From the IMG/VR virus record IMGVR_UViG_3300049811_000043, positions 1 through 21,217 of that record: 21,217 bases of DNA. One strand, given 5' to 3'. Made by a program: the position numbers and the translations under genes. This DNA is from a virus. Of this stretch, positions 1 through 6,390 are shown piece after piece (the first letter of the stretch is position 1; the number at the start of each line of letters is the position of its first letter). Under the pieces are notes generated by a model. The model had not been told where the DNA came from. It ran no database searches and saw only the letters and a program-made list of their open reading frames with translations.

Positions 1-2
1 AT

Positions 3-149
3 ACCTTTTACTCCATGGTGGAGGAGAATCCAAAAACAGGGAACCTCATTCAAATCTATGTCTGTCGCCTCCGCCACACTGAGTTCAAGAAGTGGTATAA
101 CGACACACGCATTTCCATCATCAAAAGGGCCGCTGATAGGAGGGACTAA
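3..149 (+). CDS. 3'-terminal part of a hypothetical protein (partial)
   Basis: The frame is open from the window edge to a TAA at 147-149 and gives the last 48 residues of a protein that starts upstream. The visible part is basic and polar, with a motif EFKKWYND near the middle and a charged end (KRAADRRD). I do not recognise the family. It is followed two bases later by a small membrane-protein gene, whose ribosome-binding site (aggaggg, about 138-144) lies inside this gene's last codons. That is typical phage operon packing and supports the frame. Function unknown. Confidence 0.7.
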   Translation, partial: TFYSMVEENPKTGNLIQIYVCRLRHTEFKKWYNDTRISIIKRAADRRD

Positions 150-151
150 TC

Positions 152-262
152 ATGGGCTTGTTTCTTTTTCTGTTGTTCCTTGCGCTCATTGTATGGGCGC
201 TTTTTCGTCGTAAGTACGACACCATTGAAATCCTCAACGAGGATCGGGAGGATTGGAAATGA
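152..262 (+). CDS. Small single-span membrane protein (36 aa)
   Basis: ATG at 152 is preceded at good spacing by a strong Shine-Dalgarno (aggaggg, 138-144). Residues 3-18 are almost wholly hydrophobic (Phe/Leu rich) and are followed by Arg-Arg-Lys, so by the positive-inside rule a single helix with a cytoplasmic C-terminus is expected. The short tail is acidic and ends DREDWK. The stop overlaps the next start (ATGA at 259-262), which indicates translational coupling. Its size and layout resemble the many small inner-membrane proteins of phages. A role in lysis or superinfection exclusion is possible but nothing in the sequence shows it. Confidence 0.75.
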   Translation: MGLFLFLLFLALIVWALFRRKYDTIEILNEDREDWK

Positions 263-405
263 ACTCGCTCACCTTCATTTCGTGGATGGCCCTGCTGATC
301 TCGGCTGTTTATTCAGTGGGTGACAAGTCCTTCGCTGCTGCTTTGTATCTGGGGATTGCAATACTAGCAATCCTTGCAGACATCTTTGTAAGCTATCGCA
401 AATGA
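259..405 (+). CDS. Small membrane protein, two hydrophobic segments (48 aa)
   Basis: It starts in the ATGA overlap with the preceding membrane protein and ends in another ATGA overlap at 402-405, so it is part of a coupled run of small genes. Two hydrophobic stretches (about residues 4-17 and 24-43) are joined by a short polar turn containing Gly-Asp-Lys. The C-terminus is basic (SYRK). The family is not recognised. Two adjacent small membrane proteins might act together, but that is inference from position only. Confidence 0.7.
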   Translation: MNSLTFISWMALLISAVYSVGDKSFAAALYLGIAILAILADIFVSYRK

Positions 406-608
406 AACAAGGGGAATATCTCGCATGGTTGACAATGGCGGACAAGTATTCCGTTCGCCCCGTTGGTGGTCTTCTTCCTTACGAGGTGTACGACATTCAC
501 ACAAACAAACCCGCCCAATCCTTCCGGGATATGAAGGATGCCATTTGGCATTGTGCCAAACTCAACATGGAGAAAACAAATGGATGCAGATCTACGCGCA
601 CTGTTTGA
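402..608 (+). CDS. Hypothetical protein (68 aa)
   Basis: Starts in the ATGA overlap with the upstream membrane protein and has no clear Shine-Dalgarno of its own, so it probably depends on coupling. It is soluble, with Tyr/Trp-containing short motifs (GEYLAWLTMADKYSV near the N-terminus, then LPYEVYDIHTN and DAIWHCAKLNMEK), suggesting a small alpha/beta fold. The C-terminal 29 bases overlap the next gene, which begins at ATG 580. No family recognised. Confidence 0.6.
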   Translation: MKQGEYLAWLTMADKYSVRPVGGLLPYEVYDIHTNKPAQSFRDMKDAIWHCAKLNMEKTNGCRSTRTV

Positions 609-912
609 CCAAGCACAGTCGGTAACGGACAAGCTGCGAGCCCTTGAGCTTCAAGAGCAACGCAACTTCATCACTGTTCAAGCACAGGGATATGTGTCCT
701 TCTCTGACGAACAGCAGGCCAAGCAATCCATGCTCAACAGCCTGATGTACAACTACATGAAGCCGAGTACCGCCACCACCCCGGCTGGTATGGAAGCGGA
801 CGCCCAACGCGATGCGAACTATCTGCTCATCGCCGCGAAGGTTCTGTGGCCCTCCTACAAGGAGTTCGTCTATGGCGTCCCACAGGCAAGTGACCTGCCC
901 ACCCAACAGTGA
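580..912 (+). CDS. Hypothetical soluble protein (110 aa)
   Basis: I chose ATG 580 over an earlier in-frame ATG at 538. The 580 start gives a natural N-terminus (MDADLRALFDQAQ), has a ggag at about 569-572, and limits overlap with the upstream gene. The N-terminal half is helical and Gln/Ala rich, with heptad-like spacing. The middle carries MLNSLMYNYMKPSTATTP and the end a Trp/Tyr-rich segment (VLWPSYKEFVYGV). No catalytic motif or membrane segment is visible. It overlaps the next gene by 41 bases in another frame. Confidence 0.6.
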   Translation: MDADLRALFDQAQSVTDKLRALELQEQRNFITVQAQGYVSFSDEQQAKQSMLNSLMYNYMKPSTATTPAGMEADAQRDANYLLIAAKVLWPSYKEFVYGVPQASDLPTQQ

Positions 913-1063
913 CACCCTCGAAGGGTGGAAAGGAGCACACAGAGAACTAAGCGCAGAGTACTGGGTAGAAGTTCGAGAAAATGAAATGCTTCGACAGAGG
1001 CAGTCTTGGCTCGAACAGCGTGTTCACGAACTGGAAGTCAAACTCTACGGAGAGAAGCCATGA
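872..1063 (+). CDS. Small coiled-coil protein (63 aa)
   Basis: ATG 872 lies 8 bases after an aaggag (859-863) and is a better start than the upstream in-frame codon at 812. The second half is a strong amphipathic, charged helix (SAEYWVEVRENEMLRQRQ, then WLEQRVHELEVKLYGEKP) with leucine/valine heptad spacing, so oligomerisation is likely. Its TGA overlaps the next ATG (ATGA at 1060-1063). No enzymatic motif is seen. It could be a small adaptor or DNA-packaging-type coiled coil, but that is not shown. Confidence 0.6.
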   Translation: MASHRQVTCPPNSDTLEGWKGAHRELSAEYWVEVRENEMLRQRQSWLEQRVHELEVKLYGEKP

Positions 1064-1563
1064 GCGAAATCATGTTGGCGGTTCTGTTGGTGTTGGTGTT
1101 TTTCAGCGGCCTTGTTGTTGGCATGGCGCACAAGGTGTTCCAAAACAATCGGCTGAAGCAGGGGCTGGACAAGGCGAAGAAAGATCTCTACGACGAGCAA
1201 GCTCTACGCTTGCATACGCAGTTTGCTCTGTCTGCCTCAGATCGTGAGCTTTCTCGGCTCAAGGAGAAGATCAGCACCATCGCGAGCAAAAAGGTCGGTC
1301 AGGCGCCCAAGCAAGTAGTTACGCCCAAGCCGGCTCCCCCTCCCAATCCCCCTGCTGCAAAGGTTGTACAGATTCCCCGTCAGTCCAAGCGTCAAGTAGT
1401 GTCCGATGACCTTGGTGACACGCTTTTGGTTGGAGCAACAGCAGTCGCCGCTGGCATGGCGATTGCAAGCATCTTGGATGATTCACCCTCCTCATCCAAT
1501 GATTCCTTTTCTTCAGGAGGGGGTGGTGACTTCAGTGGCGGTGGCGCCTCGGGGGATTATTAA
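1060..1563 (+). CDS. Membrane-anchored coiled-coil protein with Pro-rich hinge and Gly/Ser tail (167 aa)
   Basis: Domains in order: a hydrophobic N-terminal helix (residues 4-22), a charged coiled-coil region (about 28-75), a Pro-rich hinge (84-100), a second hydrophobic Ala/Val-rich segment (121-139), and a low-complexity Ser/Gly tail (140-167) ending GGGASGDY. Similar Gly-rich tails that end in an aromatic residue occur in some bacterial membrane proteins, but I cannot assign a family. The start is the ATGA overlap with the preceding coiled-coil gene, with ggagag just upstream. Role unknown; an envelope or virion-associated protein is plausible. The exposed Gly-rich end is unusual among its neighbours. 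Confidence 0.65.
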   Translation: MSEIMLAVLLVLVFFSGLVVGMAHKVFQNNRLKQGLDKAKKDLYDEQALRLHTQFALSASDRELSRLKEKISTIASKKVGQAPKQVVTPKPAPPPNPPAAKVVQIPRQSKRQVVSDDLGDTLLVGATAVAAGMAIASILDDSPSSSNDSFSSGGGGDFSGGGASGDY

Positions 1564-1564
1564 C

Positions 1565-1900
1565 ATGACGAAACTCAAGTACTCCCATGTCCACGGTCCC
1601 GTGCGTATTCCTGGGATCGAAGAGCCTGTCAACGGGCTGACGGTTGCGTACACCACGCATACCAATGAAAAGGGGACCACTGTTCGTGCCGGTCTCTCTT
1701 TCTGTTCATCCAAGGACGCCTTTCTCAAATGGAAGGGCCGCCTCATCAGTTCGGGTCGGTACGAACTCGCGTGGGGTGGGCGTGTCCACGAACTGTCCAA
1801 GGCGCGACGGGAAAAGCTGGAAAATCACACCTTCTACGGTGATCTCAACAAAGAGGAAAGCATTCAAGACTTCCTCGCCCGTTTCTACAAGGGGGTGTAA
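1565..1900 (+). CDS. Hypothetical protein (111 aa)
   Basis: ATG 1565 follows the upstream TAA by one base; longer in-frame extensions would run back through the upstream gene and were rejected. The protein is basic and probably alpha/beta. It has an N-terminal strand-like segment (KYSHVHGPVRIPGIEEPVNG), a central SKDAFLKWKGRLISSGRYEL stretch and a C-terminal helix (NKEESIQDFLARFYKGV). No catalytic motif or membrane span was recognised. Its TAA overlaps the ATG of the next gene (TAATG). Confidence 0.65.
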   Translation: MTKLKYSHVHGPVRIPGIEEPVNGLTVAYTTHTNEKGTTVRAGLSFCSSKDAFLKWKGRLISSGRYELAWGGRVHELSKARREKLENHTFYGDLNKEESIQDFLARFYKGV

Positions 1901-2124
1901 TGGCTGTCCCACGACTGGAAGAATGGTTCGGTGTATTCCGAGGCCAAGAAGATGAAGGGATCCTTTCCGAGTTCGACAAGCGTGAGGAGGCCGAGGCTGA
2001 CTACGAAGCAGGCGTCGAGGAGATGGACGAAGAAGGGCACACAAGCATTCTTTTAGTGCGAATTCTGAAAGAGTGCACCACCGTGGTCGAGAAGGTTGAA
2101 GCCAACTTCAAGGATGGGAACTAA
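1900..2124 (+). CDS. Small acidic protein (74 aa)
   Basis: Starts in the TAATG overlap at 1898-1902. It is strongly acidic, with Glu/Asp clusters at residues 15-48. The N-terminal motif WFGVFRGQEDEGILSEF and the following REEAEADYEAG suggest a short beta-hairpin plus helix, as seen in small phage proteins that describe a value plus a repeat-like helix. The C-terminal third is a helix (SILLVRILKECTTVVEKVEA). Acidic small phage proteins often bind host DNA-binding proteins, but nothing specific points to that here. Confidence 0.65.
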   Translation: MAVPRLEEWFGVFRGQEDEGILSEFDKREEAEADYEAGVEEMDEEGHTSILLVRILKECTTVVEKVEANFKDGN

Positions 2125-2126
2125 CT

Positions 2127-2327
2127 ATGTACTTTCTAGGCGCGTGTCCTTCCTGTGGTAAGGAGAACGAGTTGTGTCAGGACTGCAAAGTGGAGTTGAA
2201 CCTCACTTCCAAAGTGGATATCTCAAGCGGCGAGGACGCCTACTGCGAATCGTGGAGGCAATGCTCGACACCGGCAGCAGCGGCGGAAAGCACACCGTTG
2301 TTGCTCTTGGGATACGCAAAGGCGTAG
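2127..2327 (+). CDS. Possible small zinc-ribbon protein, overlapping the deaminase gene
   Basis: ATG 2127 opens a 66-codon frame whose first 20 residues hold four cysteines in a C-x2-C plus C-x2-C pattern (CPSCGKENELCQDC), a typical small zinc knuckle. Codon choice looks coding-like for about the first 40 codons, then the sequence turns low in complexity (Ala/Leu runs) where the deaminase frame is clearly used. An overlap of about 150 bases is unusual for this genome. The true protein may be short, or the zinc knuckle may be joined to the deaminase by a -1 frame change. Uncertain. Confidence 0.4.
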   Translation: MYFLGACPSCGKENELCQDCKVELNLTSKVDISSGEDAYCESWRQCSTPAAAAESTPLLLLGYAKA

Positions 2328-2563
2328 TTGTTTCAAGGGGGATGAACTCCTACATCAAAACGCACCCGATGCAGAAAAAACTAGGGCGTTATCCCTTTTT
2401 GCACGCAGAAGTTGCGTGTTTGGCTCGAGCGCCTAAGAACATTGACACTCTGTTCATTGCTAGGCGTGACAAAAGGGGTAAGTGGGTAAAAGCCAACCCC
2501 TGTGCTGTTTGCAGTAAAGCGATCTCGCTGTTCAACCCGTCACTAAAGGTACTCACAACATGA
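2174..2563 (+). CDS. Cytidine/deoxycytidylate deaminase-superfamily protein (129 aa)
   Basis: The zinc-site signature of the CDA superfamily is present: H-A-E at residues 77-79 (catalytic Glu 79) and P-C-x2-C at 109-113 (zinc ligands His77, Cys110, Cys113). Such enzymes deaminate cytosine-containing nucleotides, and in phages usually dCMP to dUMP for thymidylate supply. The spacing between motifs is short and the protein is smaller than a full dCMP deaminase, so the substrate is uncertain. I chose GTG 2174 because an aggag lies 8 bases upstream; ATG 2261 is an alternative that would remove the first helix. The stop overlaps the next gene (ATGA at 2560). Confidence 0.72.
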   Translation: MSGLQSGVEPHFQSGYLKRRGRLLRIVEAMLDTGSSGGKHTVVALGIRKGVVVSRGMNSYIKTHPMQKKLGRYPFLHAEVACLARAPKNIDTLFIARRDKRGKWVKANPCAVCSKAISLFNPSLKVLTT

Positions 2564-2748
2564 GTAAGAAAATTGCAACTGAAAACCTTTTCATCATTCG
2601 TACCGGGAAGCGCGTGGATGTATTCCAAGGTACGGGCTGGGATCAGTGGTCTCAGTTCAGCGTGGTCAAGGGTCATCCAAAACTTGAGAAGGGGGGTCCT
2701 CTCAGCGAGGAAGATTTCAAGGCCCTCAAGGAGGTCTGCAATGGTTAA
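2560..2748 (+). CDS. Hypothetical protein (62 aa)
   Basis: Coupled to the deaminase by ATGA at 2560-2563. The sequence begins MSKKIATENLFIIRTGKRVD, continues with a Trp/Gln-rich turn (GTGWDQWSQF), and ends in a short acidic helix (LSEEDFKALKEVCNG). This would fit a small beta-sheet protein with one helix. The last bases contain a strong aaggagg (2728-2734) serving the next gene. No family recognised. Confidence 0.65.
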   Translation: MSKKIATENLFIIRTGKRVDVFQGTGWDQWSQFSVVKGHPKLEKGGPLSEEDFKALKEVCNG

Positions 2749-3118
2749 GATCAAACGGTTACACACTGATGACAGTCTGTGGAAGCACTTGAGCACACAA
2801 GGCTTTCCGAACTGCTGTGGCCTGAGTGTGTGGCTCGGGTTTCCTCATGACAGTGGGTACGGGAATTTGATGATAAACCCGCACGACGACTGCTTTCGCA
2901 ACTTCATCACGCGAGTTAAAGACACAGAGAAAGCAGCAAGGCAATATGGTAATCGGTCACCGAAAGTCTGCATCACTCTCTCTGAGGCAACTCAGCAGAA
3001 GATGTTGAATATGTTCCGATCACTCCCTATCATCGAGTATGAATGCACCTTCCAAGGCATCCATGCTCACAAGGTGGTGTTCATGATTCTCAACTTCGAC
3101 GAAGTGGAGCTGGTATGA
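2741..3118 (+). CDS. Hypothetical protein, member A of a tandem paralogous pair (125 aa)
   Basis: ATG 2741 lies 6 bases after aaggagg (2728-2734), an excellent ribosome-binding site, so the longer frame from 2573 was rejected. It shares motifs with the next gene in the same order: NCCGLSVWLGFPHD here against NCCALAEIGGFPND there, RSLPIIEYECTF against RSLPIVEHEFEF, and HKVVFMIL against HRLLSMLL. The shared adjacent Cys-Cys could bind metal or form a disulphide. The two genes probably arose by tandem duplication. The stop overlaps the next start (ATGA at 3115). Function unknown; it sits directly upstream of the amidoligase module and may belong to it. Confidence 0.75.
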   Translation: MVKIKRLHTDDSLWKHLSTQGFPNCCGLSVWLGFPHDSGYGNLMINPHDDCFRNFITRVKDTEKAARQYGNRSPKVCITLSEATQQKMLNMFRSLPIIEYECTFQGIHAHKVVFMILNFDEVELV

Positions 3119-3489
3119 GTCTTCTACGAATACCCAAAAAAAGTCCGAGAGCAAAGTACTGTCACCTCGATATGAGGGACTTCGACAACTGCTGTGCTCT
3201 AGCAGAAATCGGGGGCTTCCCTAATGACTTACTACCTCCCGAGCAGATCGAGGGCGCAGTCATTGACCTTCTAGAAAGACTGTCCTTTGATGTGGCTAGT
3301 CATGCAATCGTGACTTTCAACATCGAGAATCAGTCCAAGGTCATTGACTGCATCCGAAGTCTTCCAATCGTGGAGCACGAGTTCGAGTTCACGAGTGATA
3401 TAACGGGCCATCGGCTGTTAAGCATGCTTCTACACAACAGAGATATTGTCGAAGAAGCTGATTTCGACGACGAAGAAAGTGACTGGTAA
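3115..3489 (+). CDS. Hypothetical protein, member B of a tandem paralogous pair (124 aa)
   Basis: It starts in the ATGA overlap with its paralogue and has nearly the same length (124 against 125 residues). Conserved blocks are the N-C-C-x-L...GFP-x-D segment, RSLPIVEHE and the following H-R-L-L-S-M-L-L strand. The N-terminus is more basic and the C-terminus is an acidic tail (EEADFDDEESDW) that the paralogue lacks, which suggests divergence after duplication. Its TAA overlaps the ATG of the class I glutamine-amidotransferase-like gene (TAATG at 3487-3491). No known family recognised. Confidence 0.75.
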   Translation: MSLLRIPKKSPRAKYCHLDMRDFDNCCALAEIGGFPNDLLPPEQIEGAVIDLLERLSFDVASHAIVTFNIENQSKVIDCIRSLPIVEHEFEFTSDITGHRLLSMLLHNRDIVEEADFDDEESDW

Positions 3490-4088
3490 TGATCGGACAC
3501 GCACTGTTTCAGAGTAGCTTCCTCAAAGGGACTACTGTCTACACACCCGAGCAGCTAAAGGGTATCTCTCTACTCGTGCTTCATGGTGGGGAAGATATCT
3601 CTCCTGTGTTGTATGGAGAGCGAGTCGGTCACGCGCATTCCGCCCCAACCGCCAGCAAACGAGACCTAGCTGAGGTTGCTCTTGCTTTGGAAGCAAAGAA
3701 GCAAGGCATTCCGATTCTGGGAATCTGTCGCGGCGCTCAACTGATGTGTGCTCTAGGTGGCGGTGGCCTATGGCAGCATGTCAACAACCATGGTTCAGGT
3801 AGGCACGCCCTGCACATCGGTGAAGTCGCCACTTGGACGAACACCTGCCATCACCAGATGATGAAGCCAACTCCAGAAATGGAGATCATTGCAACATCCC
3901 CATGCCTCTCTCCGAAGAAGTGGGGAGAAACACAACAAGGAGTGGAAACGGACGAAGACGAACCTGAGATCATCTACATCCCAGACTTCAAAGCCCTGTG
4001 TGTCCAAGGACACCCCGAGTGGTTATCCAGTGAGGATCCGCTCGTGAAGATCACCAAACACCTACTCGAAGAAAGGAATCACCTATGA
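3489..4088 (+). CDS. Class I glutamine amidotransferase-like / gamma-glutamyl hydrolase (peptidase C26-type)
   Basis: The class I GATase catalytic set is complete: nucleophile Cys80 in GICRGAQLM (nucleophile elbow), then His175 and Glu177 in GHPEW. An N-terminal LHGGEDISP motif (31-39) matches the PuuD/peptidase C26 branch, which hydrolyses gamma-glutamyl amides instead of feeding a fused synthetase. At 199 aa it is slightly shorter than PuuD. It is the first gene of a coupled run with two amidoligases, a class II GATase and an ATP-grasp ligase. It may therefore trim, recycle or edit a gamma-glutamyl product, or supply ammonia. The substrate is not visible in the sequence. Confidence 0.85.
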   Translation: MIGHALFQSSFLKGTTVYTPEQLKGISLLVLHGGEDISPVLYGERVGHAHSAPTASKRDLAEVALALEAKKQGIPILGICRGAQLMCALGGGGLWQHVNNHGSGRHALHIGEVATWTNTCHHQMMKPTPEMEIIATSPCLSPKKWGETQQGVETDEDEPEIIYIPDFKALCVQGHPEWLSSEDPLVKITKHLLEERNHL

Positions 4089-4861
4089 GCTTCATGCTCG
4101 GGTCAGACCCTGAACTGTTCGTCGGCTCCAAGGGAAAGGTTGTGTCTGCCATCGGTCGATTTGGCGGCACCAAAGACGAGCCCAAAGCCGTAATCAGGAA
4201 AGGCTTCAGTATTCAGGAGGACAATGTTCTTCTTGAGTACAACACCCCGCCCGCTCGGCGAGCTGGAGACTGGCTCTCGTATCAGATGACGATGCGAGAG
4301 TATCTGGAAAAAGAGGTATCGAAACAAAATCTGGAGATTCTTCCGATTGCGTCAGCCTCGCTGTCGGATGAAGAACTCAAAGATCCCCGTGCTTGGGTCT
4401 TTGGGTGTGATCCAGACTTCAATGTGTGGACTGGGGAAATGAACCCACGCCCGCATTGCGAAGATCAAAACTTCCGTTCGGCAGGCGGCCACATCCATGT
4501 CGGCCTACCAAAGCTGACGGCAGATGAGAAGATCCACCTCACCCGGTATCTGGATCTATTCATCGGGGTGCCTCTCAGCCTCCTTGATCCAGACAAAGAT
4601 CGTCAGAAGCTTTACGGTAAGGCGGGTGCCATCCGCTTCAAGCCCTATGGTTTGGAGTATCGCACTCCGTCGAACTGGTGGACCGGTAGTGAACGCCGAA
4701 TCCAATGGATCTGGAACTCTGTGTCACACGCGTACAGCACCTATCGCCTGCGTAAGGTGATGACAAAAGACGTTGGATTGATGATCCTTGCAGCGATTGA
4801 CGAGAGGCAAACTAATGTTGCCTCTGAACTCATCAAAGCATACAGCATGGAGCTACCATGA
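4085..4861 (+). CDS. Amidoligase, COOH-NH2 ligase type (glutamine-synthetase-like fold), first of two
   Basis: It shows the hallmark motifs of phage COOH-NH2 ligases: GSDPELF (6-12), EYNTPPA (51-57), RSAGGHIHVG (131-140) and RFKPYGLEYRTPSNWW (184-199). The acidic and His residues in these correspond to metal/ATP-binding positions of the glutamine-synthetase-like fold. Such enzymes are predicted to join a carboxylate to an amine using ATP. At 258 aa it is a full single domain. ATG 4085 is in an ATGA overlap with the upstream gene, and the stop overlaps the next start in the same way (4858-4861). The substrates are unknown. It is clearly different in sequence from the second amidoligase in this operon. 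Confidence 0.88.
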   Translation: MSFMLGSDPELFVGSKGKVVSAIGRFGGTKDEPKAVIRKGFSIQEDNVLLEYNTPPARRAGDWLSYQMTMREYLEKEVSKQNLEILPIASASLSDEELKDPRAWVFGCDPDFNVWTGEMNPRPHCEDQNFRSAGGHIHVGLPKLTADEKIHLTRYLDLFIGVPLSLLDPDKDRQKLYGKAGAIRFKPYGLEYRTPSNWWTGSERRIQWIWNSVSHAYSTYRLRKVMTKDVGLMILAAIDERQTNVASELIKAYSMELP

Positions 4862-5553
4862 GAAGATTGCATGTAGTCGAGTGGGATGCTGGTGCGGTGG
4901 AGCGCAAGTTCCATCACACTATCGCAAAACTGGTGCGTCTTGATACAAAGACGCAAGAACCAGACTGGAGCGAAAGCTTCTTTGCTTGGATGCACAATGT
5001 TCAAGGGCAATCCTTTGGGACTGTCGTTAGCATTGATGGTTCCAAGTACAAGGAACACCCTGTCATTCTGGAAAACGATCCAGCGATGATTGGGAGAACC
5101 TTCCAAAGTAGCTTGGATAAGGCACGAGAGCAGGGCTTCGGGGAATACAAATGGTTCCGAGTGGTATACAATCGCTGGGAGCCGGGAGCATACGCAACCA
5201 AAGATGGTGCGTTGGTTGAGTTGGTCCACAAGATTGTCCGTGGGTTCAAGACAGGCCTAAGTGCTGGACAATGGCAGATCCTCCGGTATACATCTTCGGG
5301 GGTGGAGCCGATTTCAAACAACACCTTCTCGGTCTATACACAAACCATGTCGGGGGAACCTGCCAAGCCCGGAAAGTATGCGAACAACACGACGCTGCTT
5401 CCATCTGGACTAGTGATCTTCGGTGATGCCCTTTACTATCGGGGACAGGCTTGTGGAGTTGTGTACCCCAAGAAGATCGTTACAAAGAATCCGTTGCTGA
5501 AGGCAATTCTGGAAAAAGATGTGAAAGGACTCCCATGGCAAGTAACGTGCTAG
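4858..5553 (+). CDS. Unknown protein between the two amidoligases (231 aa)
   Basis: Coupled by ATGA to the first amidoligase and overlapping the second (start 5535) by 19 bases, so it is almost certainly part of the same module. It appears globular and soluble, with many aromatic residues. Segments such as EWDAGAVERKFHHTIAKLVR, SFGTVVSIDGSKYKEHPV and LPSGLVIFGDALYYRGQAC suggest a mixed alpha/beta fold. Possibly notable residues are His19-His20 and a C-terminal Cys. I recognise no family or catalytic motif. By position it could be an acceptor, a carrier or an accessory enzyme of the amide-forming pathway. Confidence 0.8.
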   Translation: MRRLHVVEWDAGAVERKFHHTIAKLVRLDTKTQEPDWSESFFAWMHNVQGQSFGTVVSIDGSKYKEHPVILENDPAMIGRTFQSSLDKAREQGFGEYKWFRVVYNRWEPGAYATKDGALVELVHKIVRGFKTGLSAGQWQILRYTSSGVEPISNNTFSVYTQTMSGEPAKPGKYANNTTLLPSGLVIFGDALYYRGQACGVVYPKKIVTKNPLLKAILEKDVKGLPWQVTC

Positions 5554-6389
5554 TCTCTCGGATCTTCCCCAACGCCACAAACTTCTTCTACGACATGGAC
5601 GAAGTTGATGCCTCCGTTGAGGGTAAAAAGACTTTCTTCGGGGCATTTCGAAATCCGGTCGGTATCGAAGTGGAAATGGAGAACGCTGCGGGAGGTATCC
5701 AGAACACCATCATCAAGCAAAAACTGCTCTGGAAGACCACCGCAGACAACAGCCTCAAGAACAACGGGATTGAGCTTATCAGTGACCCTGTAGCAGGGCG
5801 GGGCATTGATGCTGCAATCTTCCAGTTGGAGGCGTTGTACGAGCAATTCCCGAAGATCGATTTCTCTCATCGGTGCTCGATCCATGTCCACCAGAATGTA
5901 GCAGATATGACGGAACAGCAAGTGTTTCGTCTAATGCGGTACTACGCTCTACTAGAAGGGGCGCTGTTCAGCTACGCCCACCCCCTACGAAGCGCGAGTC
6001 CCTTCTGCTACCCAATCGTGGCATGTCCTCCAATGCTGTACAGTGCCATTGTTCGAAACGCTATGCCTGAAATGAAGTACGGGGCATTCAACCCTGCCCC
6101 AATTTCTCGGCAAACAACGGTGGAGTATCGGCATCTGGAAGGTACAAAGGATGTTCGAAAGATCCGCCGGTGGGTGCAGATTCTCTGCAAACTGCATCGC
6201 TATGTTTCCAACCTGTCTGACGAAAAGGAGGCCCGAGACTTCGAACAGATTGCTCGCGGTAAGGACGATAGGTTTGCTCCATTCGAGCGGATGCTCGGGG
6301 TACACCGCGGCCTGTTTTCAGATGAAGTACTCGATGACTCGATTTACAAGGGCCTTGTTTGGGTAGGCGCCCTTACTACGGAGGACTGA
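5535..6389 (+). CDS. Amidoligase, second and divergent family member (284 aa)
   Basis: ATG 5535 has aaagga about 7 bases upstream; the in-frame extension to 5451 would run inside the previous gene. Motifs of the Amidoligase_2-like branch are present: GIEVEME (43-49), DNSLKNNGIEL (71-81), CSIHVHQN (114-121) and TVEYRHLEGT (195-204). These are the acidic, Asn, His and Glu/Arg positions of a glutamine-synthetase-like ATP/metal site. The enzyme is predicted to form an amide or peptide bond from a carboxyl and an amine. It is followed one base after its stop by the class II GATase. Two distinct amidoligases in one operon suggest two sequential ligations or two acceptors. Confidence 0.87.
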   Translation: MASNVLVSRIFPNATNFFYDMDEVDASVEGKKTFFGAFRNPVGIEVEMENAAGGIQNTIIKQKLLWKTTADNSLKNNGIELISDPVAGRGIDAAIFQLEALYEQFPKIDFSHRCSIHVHQNVADMTEQQVFRLMRYYALLEGALFSYAHPLRSASPFCYPIVACPPMLYSAIVRNAMPEMKYGAFNPAPISRQTTVEYRHLEGTKDVRKIRRWVQILCKLHRYVSNLSDEKEARDFEQIARGKDDRFAPFERMLGVHRGLFSDEVLDDSIYKGLVWVGALTTED

Positions 6390-6390
6390 T

